Assembly (NCBI GenBank): GCA_000149265.1
Contig: CH002898.1
Span: 409,604-473,603 of the forward strand
DNA from: Ciona savignyi
Lineage: Eukaryota > Chordata > Ascidiacea > Phlebobranchia > Cionidae
DNA: 64,000 bases
Reading direction: 5' to 3'
The notes below the pieces were generated by a model. That model was not told the DNA's origin. It ran no database searches and was given only the letters and a program-made list of their open reading frames with translations. How positions within the stretch are numbered: position 1 is the first letter of the stretch; the number at the start of each line of letters is the position of its first letter. The translations under genes and the position numbers were made by a program. This document shows positions 15,409 to 26,345 of the stretch, piece after piece.

Positions 15409-16344
15409 TATAAATCGACTCCCGAAGAACACTCTATTTTTTGAAAGTATATTTTAATGTAATTAACTTAACAACATAACCAAATTCTATTTCCATATCT
15501 CACATATTTTACGATTTTGTTCAGTTTTGTTTTGTGTCATGGTTTTTAACTAATAATACAATTGGTAACAACGACATTACAGAAAATGTTACAGTGATAT
15601 AAACCAAGATACAACATTTTGGGGGAGTATAAACGATTTCTTTTGCAAGTGCCTTAATAGGTTGTAACAGTAAAAACAAGCATTCTTCGTACCAAAAATA
15701 TAAAACAACGTGTGGCAACTGCTAACTAATCTACATACAAATCAAAGGTAGCTTCTAACTGCGCAATACACATAACTAGTACCAAACGGGGAAACAGAAA
15801 AAAGTTTTAAATCACTTAGGTAGAATGTCGAAACTGCATCGAATTCCACCCGAGCAAAAGCACGGGGCCAGACAGGATTCTCTCTCAGTTATGATGAGAT
15901 TACATTTCTAAACATCTAAAAATTACCAGCAAAAATCGGATCAATAAAATTGGGTCAAATATTTTAAGAAAAAAGAACTTTTTCAACATTTTAGAATATT
16001 ATAGAATTTATTTGAAGTAGTTTTTTTACAGTCAAATATTTCGATTTTAAAAATATGTATCTTAAAACACAAACCTCTTAGGCTGAAAAATGGCCCCATT
16101 CGAATTAAAAACGAAAAGAAGAAAATAACAGCATACAATTGCAAGTAAAAACTTAATTCAGTTTAAAAAATATTTGTTTTGCCTCCCAGAATCATAAAAA
16201 TAGAATGTTTTTCTTAGTAGGATCAGCTTAAACTTGGCAAAAGCATAACATATGAAAAGGTAATAGAACCAAGATCACAGTGTTCAATCCTTCATTGTAA
16301 ATCTTGCTATAGAGTTGGCCACAGCTGGAGATGTTGGGTCAGTT
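15409..16344. other. Convergent interval between CMAS and DNAAF3
   Basis: About 0.9 kb of AT-rich sequence holding the two facing 3' UTRs. AATAAA at about 15943 is plus-strand but distant from the CMAS stop. No coding exon or repeat is recognised. Confidence 0.5.
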
Positions 16345-19300
16345 TCAGGTTTGAGGTTTGAAGCCAACATCTGATGCCATGGTAACGATGCGATTCGCAA
16401 ATCCTTCAACTTGGGATTTATCCAAGTCTATATATGTACCTGGGGGTGGTTGATATTGGTTATCTTTAGAAAACAAAGTACAGTTTTAAAACATGGTCAA
16501 ATAAGCTTTTTTGATGTGGAGCACAGAGAATATTTAATTATACTTACTTAACAAGCTCAATGTGCAGAGTAGCATGCTTGGCAAATATATCATGAAGCAT
16601 GGGAGTTAGGATGTGAACCATACTGCAACATAATTATATTAGATGGTTTAATAGTTCTATGTAGCCTAGGGGTTACATGCATGAAAGGCGAACAAGTTGT
16701 TTTAAAACAATTTAGTCAAACACCTGAAAAAACTCTAAAAAGGTTTTTAAGATCAATAGTCAATACTGTTCTCAATTAAAGCTCCTTGGTTTAATCATTA
16801 ACCAATACTAACAATTCTGCCATTCGCACAGTGTAGAGCAAGCATTCCAATCTACTTATCACTCAAATTTTTGACCTTATTTTCCCATACAGTTGTAATA
16901 AATTCAAAATTTGAATAAAACTACCCTTTCTCCGTGGCACATACCTAGCTGATATAAAAGCAGAGTTGAAAAGCTTCTTAAACTTTGATTTCCTCGGCAA
17001 GTCAGCCATGGCGTTTAGAGGTAGGAAGTGTACACAGATCTCCTCCGACGGTATGGGAGCTGTGTGGAAATGTAAAACATATTAGTCATTCCTCTATGTG
17101 TACTGTGGATTAGGTAGAAGCAACAACTTAGTACATATAATTGTCATTAAATAACATGGTACAGCAGTGAATCATATTTCATGGGGCAAGATGCTCATTT
17201 TCATTGCTACACGAGAGAAAATGCCAAGAAGCATCATAATAAGTACCGGTATTGGTCAGACAAAAAGTAATGTTTTTTTAATTAACACGAAATTGACATT
17301 GTTTAATTTCACCACAAAATGATTTGTAAAGGTTACAACCAACCGTAATATTCACGATGTCCATTTTGCTCATGCGTGGCTTCACCAATGGAATCGTGGT
17401 GTTCTGATTCATCGATTTCTACAATTTTTTCTTCTTCCTTTATGGTTCGGTCACCAGTGGCGAGCTCGTTAAACACGGTGGTCAAGTTGTGCAAAGTAAT
17501 ATCTTCTGCTGTCTGTATATTAGTTATGGTATGAAATCAAATGTGTTCTTGTTTAATGAAGAAAAAGGCGCTTCACTATAATCGGCTATATCCGAATAGT
17601 GTGGTTTATTAAATAAATAGGTCTCTATAGCACAATTCAACCATGGGAATATGTATTATTTATAGATATATAATTATATATATATATAATGTTTAGTTGT
17701 CTACATTATTTTTTGTTGTGAGAAAACTTGCAGACATCTATACTACTAAGTATTGCGAAAGTAGAGTAGTAAAAAGTGGTATAGTATTTCCAGAGCTGAC
17801 AGTCAAGTTTGCCACAAAACAACAAATACAACTTACCTTTACAGGTTTACCATTTGCTGTTTTTAACAGAGTTTTGTCTTCTGTATCAACACCAAACGCT
17901 ATATATGGTCCCGTAACCATGTCACCCCAGTATCCCCGACATGGTACTCTCTCTCCGTCTCTCTGTGAGTAACGGAATGTTTCATAGAAATATAAATGTA
18001 CAAAGTATAAAAATTAACTACAGATAGACCTTATCTATGAAGTAAATTGCTTTTCTAAAACAATATTGTCAATTGTCATATTTAATATCCAGACTCAACC
18101 AGATAACTCATGTTCAACAGTATTAATGAAGCAAAAATGTCTGTTACATTAAACAGCGTTAGTACTGGCTTGAGCACATAGCTTTCAACAACAGTTTTGT
18201 AAAGAATGCTTACATAGTCTAGTTTTTTTAATGCATCCTAGGGTCTTGGAATTGCTCACAACTTATATGTCGAAATCATACTGTATAATGATGAGTACTA
18301 AGACGAATGAATTAAAAATTGCACCAGAAAGCTAAATAAATTTAAAATTATTGCACCAGAAAGCAGCGTCAACCACAACCTACTTGATCAACGCTACACT
18401 TAAACACAACTTTCTAACATCAACCACGAACCTACCCGCTTTAAATGTATTCCTGTAGCCATAGATTTGTTTGGTTGGTCGTAGATTCCCTCCCTAGCTT
18501 CAAAAGCGACCCCATTTTCTCTCCATCGAAAATATTCACTTTTCGTGATGACTTTTGCCTAGGTGTGTGAGGAAGTGTTATTTTATCTGTGAATTTTAAG
18601 GTCACTAATTTTCCAAATTCTTGCGTGGTTTGCCCGGTTTCACTTGGCACAAGCACAATTAACCATCTAGAGACGCAACAAGTACGTAGACCTGAATTCA
18701 TACTGAAATAAAGAGAAACAAATGGTATTTTATTAGAATATCTTTTGGTTCGTTATTTTAGACAGAATGCCAGGACCGGAATAGGAAATCAAATTTTGGA
18801 TCCGAAAAGAATTGGAAATAAATATACGAAACCGNNNNNNNNNNNNNNNNNNNNNNNNNNNNNNNNNNNNNNNNNNNNNNNNNNNNNNNNNNNNNNNNNN
18901 NNNNNNNNNNNNNNNNNNNNNNNNNNNNNNNNNNCCAGTTACTAAATCAAGTTTTATATCCAAAAAGAATTTCAAAAAATTATACGAAACCGGCTACACA
19001 GTACAGAGAAAAACAACCCACCCCCAAGTCGTGTAGTTTCATAGAGAGGTCCCAATCAAATGCCCCTTTTCGTGTGTCGTACCTCGTTCCCAGGTATTGT
19101 CGTAACCGATTGTCCCATACAGTTGATATATTAAAATATCGTGGATTTGGTTCTCGCCAGAACTTGAAAATCCCCTCTAAGTAATCCCGCTCTTTATACT
19201 GGAACAAGAAAAATTACTATAAAATACTTTGTTGATATTTTGAACTTTCAAAACCTCAGGTACTGATTAGTTTAACCATACTGCTGGATCCAAACAAAAG

Positions 19301-22192
19301 TACTAAATAAAATTCTACTTTTTATTTTAAAATGTTAACACTCTATTTCATTAACACTTTTGTAATTTCACTATATACATTGAAAAAAAAATTCCGTTGA
19401 TCAATATATTTATTTGACAATAAGCTGTTTACGAGTTTCAAAACCTAAATAATTAAAATTCTAGTGAATTATTAAACAGTTACTGAATGGTGTTGGTGCT
19501 TATTTGGTTTAAGGTTAGAATCAAATATAAAAATTGTACAATGTTTTCAACTTAAATCAAACAACTAAATGTCCACAATGTCCACAAAGTACAAAGAAAC
19601 ATTAGAATGAATAAAGGAGTTTGTCACTTAATGCTTCTACTACCCATTCACAGGCTCAGGACAAATCTTAAAAAAATGACGGAGTGTATTTTAGCTTCCC
19701 TTGGTAAAACGATTTGCTGAAGATTGATTTTACAAGTTCATACAAGACCCAAAATACCTTGAGCTGTGAGAGATCAATAGACGGCATTCGTTCATCAAAG
19801 TAATCCAGATCCGTGATCATTTCTATGAATAGATTTGCCTTCTCCTGTAAGTATTGCACGGTTTGTTGTCGGATCATTGAATTGCCGTACAACTCGGCAA
19901 ATAATTCAACTTTCTCTGTAAATAGATGGAAATAACTTTTTAACATATGTAGATACTTTTTATATGGAAAGGTATACAGCGATGCAGGATTCCTGATCAG
20001 TTGACCAGTTATATTAAAAAAAGAGTAAATAGCATTACAGTTTCACAAAAAACCTAACACCAGAATGATTCTTACTCGCACCCTTTCACATCGTTCTATA
20101 TGCACCCAAAACTGTTGTATTAAAATCTTAGTAACAGGTTACTTGTTAATTTATATATGCAATACAAATTTAATTATTAAAAAAAATCATTGTCATTTAA
20201 AAAATAAAATTGAATACCTTTTTCTGCAAGATTTTCCTTAAGGTTTCAAGTTTCAATATTTAGTAAAAACTGATATAAATTAGATCTTCAGATATTAACT
20301 GTTTTGGGTTAGAAATTGTACTTTACATTCCTAGTCTTTATGAACTTGTTTTGGGTGTTACTTGGATACTTTTTTAGATAGATTCACACATTAAAATCAT
20401 TTCAAGCACTATATACAAAGTTTCTAGGAACCAAATGTTTAAGCAGTTTAAGCAGCCTTTACCATAAGTAATAAATATTGTTCCACTTTGTGAAAAAGCG
20501 TCGAATTTTACCAACCAGAACTGAATATATATGGTTTATTTTAATGCATTTGTTTATAAACACCAGGTAAATAGCCATCATATTCCAAATAGACTAACCT
20601 TGCAAACCCATTCTATGTGAAGGTTCTAGTGCAAGTGTCAGCAACAATAAGTGACGACCCAATAACTCAAGATTGTTTTCGACAACATATATCTGAAAGA
20701 CAAAACTTTGCCTTATAAAAGGAAATGCACTGGGAGAGTACAGGTCACTCCTAAATGATTAAGGGTGAGAAAAGTAAAGTTTTGTTTACTAAAGATAAGA
20801 GAGTCTTACAGGGACTTTAACTTCTATTGAATTTAATGTCCATATGCATTCATTAGCATAAAATATTGGTCAAAACAAACAAAAAAGCTAAACTATTCTG
20901 GAATAGGAATCACAATTTTGAATTCGATGGTATCCTTTAAAAGTAAACTATTTAAACCAAATTTGACCATTTCTAGCTTAAATTTTTAATTTAAAACCAA
21001 GAATAAATATCCTCACATGAACTTTTCTTTTTCTGTGCCTTTTCCTTCTGGCCATGGTTTGTAGTATATGTCGGCAATCGCCGCAGCCAATCAGCAGAAT
21101 GTTAACAACCTCCAATGCTTCTCCCTCCTCTTTGGGGGCATCCGACAAACATTCACAATCGCACAAATCTGGAAGATTGGAATAGTTTTAATCTGCAGAC
21201 AAATTATGCAATTGTCTCAATAAATTAAGGAGTTGCTTTTACGAAGAGTATTGTTGCACTGCTAACGGGAACAATATAACTGTGCTAAACACTAAAAAAT
21301 ATGGCAAAATAGAAAAATTGCACAAATATTTGCACATTGCAATCCTGTGGTTATCTGCTTTAAATCGTTACTAATAAAACTTGCACCAAAGAAAAACATG
21401 AAAATCAAACGGCATATGCCTACATAGACAAAGAAATTTGGTGAATTGGAATGCCTTGCCATAAGCTGTTTTTTAATGATTTTGATTTCGAGTTTTGATG
21501 CAAATTTTGCCATCCTGTACGACAAATTGCAATGCTTTTCAGACTGGACCACATGATGCTTTACTCATTTTAATGTCAACGATTTTTTACTTCTACCCAT
21601 CTGGTGTGTTTTAACAGCAATCGTCAGAACACCTTGAACCAAGTCAGGTTAAGGGAGCTATTGAAGTGTGTTGTAAACAATTCAGACATTTTTAAAATGA
21701 AAACCGATTATTTTACTGTTTTTAGGTCAGATTCAATAAATGCCTTACTCAAGGACCCAACAGAGTAGCTAGCGACCAGTTTTAAACCTACAACCCTTGA
21801 GCAGAAAGGCGACACACTAATCCACCAAGCTAAGCGGTCAGACGGTATTTTTTATATGGTCAATTTTGTCATGAAACCCAGTTTAAAGGGCTACACTAAA
21901 CAGCGGGACGAAACAATCTGTTGCGGAACAACGGGCGGGATAGCACAGTATTCTGCATGACAGTGGGTAAGGAAGCGAAGGAATATTTTTATCAATAACA
22001 GAGCAGGATGGGGTAAGGGTATACCGTGAAGGGGAAGGGACGAAATACTCATGGTATAGTGTGTTGTTCAATTCGACTGTACAGCAGATTAGTGAAGCCC
22101 GTTTTAAATCATAATTAATCACCTTTTTGTAGATCAAGGGCAGGGGAAAAACCCCACATCGTTACAGAACCAAAACCTTCACCAGAACTCAT
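16345..22192 (-). CDS. DNAAF3: DNAAF3, dynein axonemal assembly factor 3
   Basis: Cytoplasmic factor needed to pre-assemble axonemal dynein arms (Chlamydomonas PF22 homologue). Minus-strand exons: 22192-22123, 21168-21017, 20692-20599, 19915-19758, 19198-19022, 18558-18436, 17962-17837, 17512-17344, 17059-16945, 16622-16548, 16463-16345. The start reads MSSGEGFGSVTMWGFSPALD, near-identical to vertebrates. Further family blocks are VVNILLIGCGDCRHI, VVENNLELLGRHLL, MGLQ, WDNRLRQYLGTRYDTRKGAF, WDLSMKLHDLG, YFRWRENGVAFEA, GYWGDMVTGPYIAFGVDTED, TANGKPVK, VHFLPLNAM and the final VEGFANRIVTMASDVGFKPQ. Every junction is phase-consistent except the last, where exon 10 (phase 2) meets a frame needing phase 1 and would hit TAA at once. 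Either the base sequence is wrong there, a boundary is missed, or the protein ends early. The C-terminus is shorter than in mammals. Confidence 0.9.
18765..18995. repeat. Minisatellite-like array flanking an assembly gap
   Basis: Both gap edges carry versions of one unit: CCAG..., ...AAATCAA, TTTT, GGATCCGAAAAGAATT (or TATCCAAAAAGAATTT), AAATA, ATACGAAACCG. The unit is about 60 bases. The gap is in DNAAF3 intron 5, so the tandem array is probably collapsed or unresolved. Confidence 0.65.
18835..18934. other. Assembly gap (100 N)
   Basis: Exactly 100 undetermined bases, a conventional placeholder length, so the true size is unknown. It lies in an intron of DNAAF3, between exons 19198-19022 and 18558-18436. 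No homologous protein segment is missing. Confidence 0.98.
21598..21843 (-). mobile_element. Degenerate tRNA-derived SINE (family 1)
   Basis: An old minus-strand copy in DNAAF3 intron 1. It keeps GCAATCGTCAGAACACCTTG, AGTAGCTAGCGACCAGTTTT and GAAAGGCGACACACTAATCC. Confidence 0.7.
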
Positions 22193-22449
22193 TTTATAGA
22201 AATATTTAACACTGAAACACAAAAACTTGCAAGTTAGTTTGCTTAAATTAAAAGATGGCATTTCAATAATTTAGACAATAACGTAAAGACATTAAATATA
22301 AAGGCCAACAGTTTTGGGAATTTTGGGTACAAAATCGTAATGAAATTTTAAACGTAGTATAGACTATCCAGTTTTATACAAATTTTTAAATGAAGTTCCA
22401 ATTTAATTCAATTCAATTTCATTTATTCATAAATTTTTGTCCAAAAGTT

Positions 22450-22635
22450 TTATGAAGTCTTTGGAAATGTTCCGATCGGTTTCCCGTTTTCCCATTTTCT
22501 TGTCATAACACTTCTTTGTTCTCTAGCTTGTACAGCTTCTTGAAATTCCGGTTTTAAAGCTTGTCTGACCGTCCTGGCACATATTTGCGAGTATCGAATA
22601 TAGGTGAGTCCAGCTTGTCGCCATGGAACAACCAT
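22450..22635 (-). CDS. ATP5F1E: Mitochondrial ATP synthase F1 subunit epsilon
   Basis: Smallest subunit of the F1 central stalk, helping hold the gamma-delta-epsilon rotor together; inner mitochondrial membrane, matrix side. A single-exon frame of 61 residues starts [20 protein letters not shown]. This closely matches the animal epsilon signature ([16 protein letters not shown] in vertebrates) over the first 20 residues, followed by RQALKPEF. It is about 10 residues longer than the 51-residue mammalian protein, with a basic, polar C-terminal extension. The ATG at 22635 was chosen because it aligns with the family start; the frame opens slightly further upstream only through GTG. A minus-strand AATAAA lies at 22427-22422. 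The opposite-strand open frame over the same bases is a shadow. The gene points away from the small plus-strand gene starting about 22789. Confidence 0.9.
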   Translation of the reverse strand: MVVPWRQAGLTYIRYSQICARTVRQALKPEFQEAVQAREQRSVMTRKWENGKPIGTFPKTS

Positions 22636-22788
22636 TTTCACCTGCTTTTTGAAATAGTGCGTTTGAACAGAAATGCGGCAGAAATTTTTCGACCTTCAAG
22701 GTTTGATTCTGATGCGATTTGTTTCGTAACAAAGCGTTGGGAACATAGAAATAAATTATTAATATTTTTCGGGGCGGTGAAATCTTAT
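22636..22788. promoter_or_regulatory. Probable bidirectional promoter, ATP5F1E / unknown small gene
   Basis: About 150 bases separate the two divergent start codons. No TATA box is evident. The interval holds a GGGGCGG GC-box-like word near 22770. Compact divergent promoters are common in tunicate genomes, so shared regulation is inferred, not shown. Confidence 0.4.
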
Positions 22789-23116
22789 ATGGCTGTTTAT
22801 TGGATGGTTATGTTAATGCCTATACCCAAGATGGGAAAATTTAGAGGACTCCATACCTGTAATCGGAAGACCTCGTTCTCGCAGTCAGATAACATTAGCT
22901 ACTGCGTTATTTTTCTTTTCAGATTCCACAGATAGTCTGCAGTCGGACGCGCTCAACCGTTCAACCAATGGATCCTTCTTCAGAGCAAACTGGTCAAGCT
23001 ATGTCCGTCAAGTTTTAAAGTTTTCACCTGGGTTACGACGAACAATGTATCAGGTGTGCCGTTTTGCACTAGTCTATGTGCTATATCACAATCGTGTTCG
23101 GGATGAACAGCCATAA
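22789..23116 (+). CDS. Small protein of unknown function, two exons
   Basis: I do not recognise this protein. Exon 22789-22858 joins 22923-23116 across a 64-base intron (CCT|GTAATC ... CTTTTCAG|AT) to give up to 87 residues ending DEQP-TAA. Exon 2 is a 64-codon open frame with no ATG near its 5' end. The likely protein has a hydrophobic Met-rich start (MAVYWMVMLMPIPKMGK; any of several in-frame Met could be used). A Ser/Asn-rich middle follows, then a helical basic-hydrophobic segment (SYVRQVLKFSPGLRRTMYQV) and CRFALVYVLYHNRV. The last two could be membrane-associated. Support comes from the exact intron boundaries, the preserved frame and the divergent placement beside ATP5F1E. It could instead be an untranslated transcript. 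Confidence 0.4.
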
Positions 23117-24570
23117 AAGGGCCTCTCAGCAGCGTGATGAGTCAAAGTCACGGAAGCCTAACTATTGCCCAGCCATTAATGCCGCAATAGGATTTTCTAC
23201 TTTCAGCATGGGATGAGGACCTCGCTTAAGCGAAAAGGGCAGCTTCGAGACAGTGGTATATTTACCACGGAAGTTTATATCTTGTACGTTTGGATCGAGC
23301 TGGTCTCGTATCAAGACCAAACGACATCTTCAGCCTTTCATCCCAGAATTCCAGCAACGTTTGACCCAAGGATTTCAACCGAAGACCAATCGGCGTATCA
23401 ACAAAAGACTGCTTCAGGAGATTCAACCTACGATGACCAACAAACCAATAGACCGTCTGAACATTTATTCTTTTCAAAATGGACAAAGGGAAGTGTGTGG
23501 GAATCCCACACATTTATAATTGTAATATTATATATTTTAACAACTAGATCGCGCCATGCCATGTGTCCATATTTTATGTATGGGAAGTCGCGATTAATTT
23601 CCTGTTTTCGACATGAGTCGATGAATTATTTCCCGCGAATTTTCTGATTAACAGCGTCCACGCCTCGTGCATACAAACATGTGTTTCCTGTTATGTGTCT
23701 TATATAAACTGTATAAGATTTCGTAATATCAGAGAGCATTTTGGCTTGTCCTCACTTGGGCTAGCTGCTCTCTCAGGATTTAACACTACCTACTTAACCT
23801 ATACCTGTACCAACTTAACTTCTACTTACCTAAGCTATGCCTCATGTGTGTACAGCGCTCTTGCACCTTGCGTAAAAACCCAAAAAAATACCTCACCTAT
23901 GCTACCCCTTCTTTTACTCTGGCAAAACCCGTTTAAAAACCGGGCGCTGCTACATATTGCTTACTGTCACGTGACGTGTGATTGTTTCGTAAAGTTTAAT
24001 ATAGAGCATCAAAAGCTTGGCTAATAAAAAAGACCGCACAGACCGAGCAGGGAAAAGAGTTATTTTCGCCGCTACCATGTCCTGGCAGGATTGCAGAATT
24101 ATTCTAAAATGTTTTTATTGTATCTAAATTTAATCAAGAATAAAAAAACCTTCCGTAACGGAGTTTTGTATCGCGAGAATCATAAATAAGTACAGGTAGC
24201 AGCAGAGGAACCAACTAATTAATGCAAAACCCCACACTACAAAATATTGTTTAATTTTCAAAACTTAAATATAAGGCAAATGAAATAACATTGTATAGCA
24301 GGATCGAAAACCCAAATACATGCGCACATAATTCTAAAGCTTAAAAGATTTGATCTTTCCCTGGGGAATAAAACACATTATGATTTTACTTCATGGCGAT
24401 TATCGCAATACCTTGACCCGCGATTATCAATAAGTATCGTTGCAGCCCTATAGTCTTAATCATACACAACACAGTGCAATAGCTCCGGAACCCCGACGGT
24501 GTGCGAGGTAATCTGAAGATTATCCGTGTTTGAAAGCTCCTTTTCGGTAATTAAGATTAATTACTTAGTC
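23117..24570. other. Intergenic stretch without a recognisable gene
   Basis: Overlapping open frames occur on both strands at 23213-23647. They share no recognisable motif, splice context or consistent codon use, and may be 3' UTR or decayed repeat. A SINE tail fragment lies at 24462-24542. The rest is AT-rich unique sequence. Confidence 0.5.
24462..24542 (+). mobile_element. SINE (family 1) tail fragment
   Basis: Only the 3' half remains: CATACACAACACAGTGCAAT, AGCTCCGGAACCCCGACGG, then a decayed GTGTTTGAAAGCTCC. It lies immediately left of the Kolobok element. Confidence 0.65.
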
Positions 24571-24574
24571 TTAA

Positions 24575-25163
24575 AGGGGAACTGAAGTCAATTTTAAGAA
24601 TATCTTAATTAATGGAAAAAACTACGCTGATTTCAAAAATCAAATCAGTTTCTTCCAATATTTTTTTGTTAAAGAGTTATGAGCAAAAATGCATTTCATT
24701 TTATGTTAGGGGATTTCCCGTATTACGTCACTGACGTTGTTGAGATTTCGTGCCTATATGCATTGTACACAATAATGTGCCAGTTTAGAGGTGAATTAGT
24801 AACAGAAGCGCCTGCAGGAGCGTTGTATTTTAGTTTTTTTATGGAGACTTAGCATAACACTTGTCATATAGCCTTACTGAACCAATGTACATGGTGACAG
24901 CTTACTTTAAGCGCGGTCATTAAGGCCTGCACGGTCCTGGACCTAAGCTGAATGCTGAGGTATACAGGTCTCGTATTTAAATGACTTTAGAATAATAAGT
25001 CTTAGCAATTTTCCAATTTATATCATAAATCATAAAAGTGAAGACAGAACAAGAAAACTATAACAGAATGCATTAAACTGTAACTGCCAGCAATTTATAT
25101 AAATAAACCAGCCATCAATCAAAGATTAGACTATGCGGTGGGAACAGCCTATTTCTTTCATGG
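24575..25163. repeat. Left terminal inverted repeat of the Kolobok element
   Basis: About 589 bases, complementary to 26346-26935. It includes CGTATTACGTCACTGACGTT, GCGCCTGCAGGAGCG and GCGGTGGGAACAGCC landmarks, all found reversed on the right side. Confidence 0.9.
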
Positions 25164-25484
25164 TTTACATTGGCTGTTTGTATAATGTTTTGCTGTTGCG
25201 TATGTGGTGCATTTAATGTCTGCTGCTATTGAAACTGAGCATTAGCCTACTGGTTGAGAATACCACTTATTGCATAAACCAGTTAATCCACAGTTGAGTA
25301 GCCAATGTGTAGTATGACAATAAGTACACAGCAAGCACTCAGATAAGTAAGTGAAGAATATATATAATAGATCTGTACTTAACTACCCAAATAAGTTAAT
25401 AAGAATATACCACTTTTCCAATTTAGTTCTTTTTATTAGATATTGTAAAATGCCTAAAGTTAAGCCACTGAGAAGGAAGGAAGA

Positions 25485-25853
25485 GTGATTGGAGCATATT
25501 GTTTTGCTCCGGGATGTACAAATTCCTATTACAGCACACGAAATTCCAATCCACCTGTGCTCTTCCATCGATTTCCTCACAACGACAAAAAACAGATGAA
25601 GCAATGGATACAACAATGCAAGCGTTCTAAACTACCTGGAAAAAGAACCGCAGTGTGTAGTGCACATATTTGTGACAAGGATTATCATAGTAAAATTGTA
25701 TTGGACTCCAATGGAGTGGCCAAGATGATGAAAACAAACCACTTGGTGAAAAATACAGTTCCAACAGTTTTTAATTTTTCTGATTATGATTTTAAACATA
25801 GTGATCAACCCAGTACATCAAGTGCAACTTCAAGAATTTCTTTATCCAAGTAG
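25485..25853 (+). CDS. THAP zinc-finger protein of the Kolobok element
   Basis: About 122 residues. The C2CH THAP signature is complete: C-x4-C near the start (CFAPGCTN), FHRFP, W-x3-C (WIQQCKR), C-x2-H (CSAHICDKDY) and a terminal HLVKNTVPTVF in place of the usual L-x-x-x-A-V-P-T-I-F. The frame has no good ATG; the first codon is GTG and an in-frame TAA lies just upstream. An ATG at 25450 in another frame opens MPKVKPLRRKEE and then hits TGA, so the original start probably needed splicing or is broken. A TATA-like ATATATAATAG lies at about 25358. THAP domains bind transposon ends in P-element and Kolobok transposases. No catalytic region follows. Confidence 0.75.
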   Translation: MIGAYCFAPGCTNSYYSTRNSNPPVLFHRFPHNDKKQMKQWIQQCKRSKLPGKRTAVCSAHICDKDYHSKIVLDSNGVAKMMKTNHLVKNTVPTVFNFSDYDFKHSDQPSTSSATSRISLSK

Positions 25854-26164
25854 ATAATTGAAAAATAAGGGCTTTTAGTAGTGCAAGTCCAGTGTGGTGT
25901 TATTTTGTGTACAAATACATGTACATTCATGCAGCATAAACATTCTTGCGGTGTGTCCATAAGAATACAGTTTTTGCAATGGCACCAAGTCATGTCAATA
26001 GGTAATGTTTCTAAATAAACATTTTCTTCTATAGGGCTTGCATCTTCAAAGATACTTTCAGACGTTTTTCTTGGTTTAAACGCATATGACTGAATTTGTG
26101 TTATTTTATTGTGTACAATAAAATTTCTTTCATCCATGCCAGAATGCTGAAAACTGTCATCCAT
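25805..26164 (-). CDS. P2X7-tail-like Cys-rich domain ORF of the Kolobok element
   Basis: A 119-residue frame starting MDDSFQHSGMDERN. Its core, WCHCKNCILMDTPQECLCC followed by CTTKSPYFSIIYLDKEIL, follows the pattern W-C-x-C-x2-C-x(7)-E-C-x-C-C ... C-I-T-x-H-P-x-F, seen in the cysteine-rich cytoplasmic domain of P2X7 receptors and in many transposon-linked proteins. It is convergent with the THAP frame and overlaps its 3' end by about 49 bases. The final helix (EVALDVLG) ends abruptly. It may be a zinc-binding accessory domain of the transposon. Function unknown. Confidence 0.65.
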   Translation of the reverse strand: MDDSFQHSGMDERNFIVHNKITQIQSYAFKPRKTSESIFEDASPIEENVYLETLPIDMTWCHCKNCILMDTPQECLCCMNVHVFVHKITPHWTCTTKSPYFSIIYLDKEILEVALDVLG

Positions 26165-26345
26165 TTTAGTGTTACAACATTAACTTAAATTTACTCTAGA
26201 AATGAAGAAAACAAAAGAAATTAGTTACAACTTCTATGCATATGTATACCAAATCCCTCACACTTCTCAGTTTGTAGCCTAGGGGTTGATAATAACATTG
26301 CTAGTCTATATTGCAGATTATAGCTATATATTGAAAAGCAACAAT

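Noticed and set aside
23213..23647. Overlapping open frames on both strands
   Set aside because: No recognisable domain on either strand; mutual overlap and lack of splice context suggest chance or decayed repeat.
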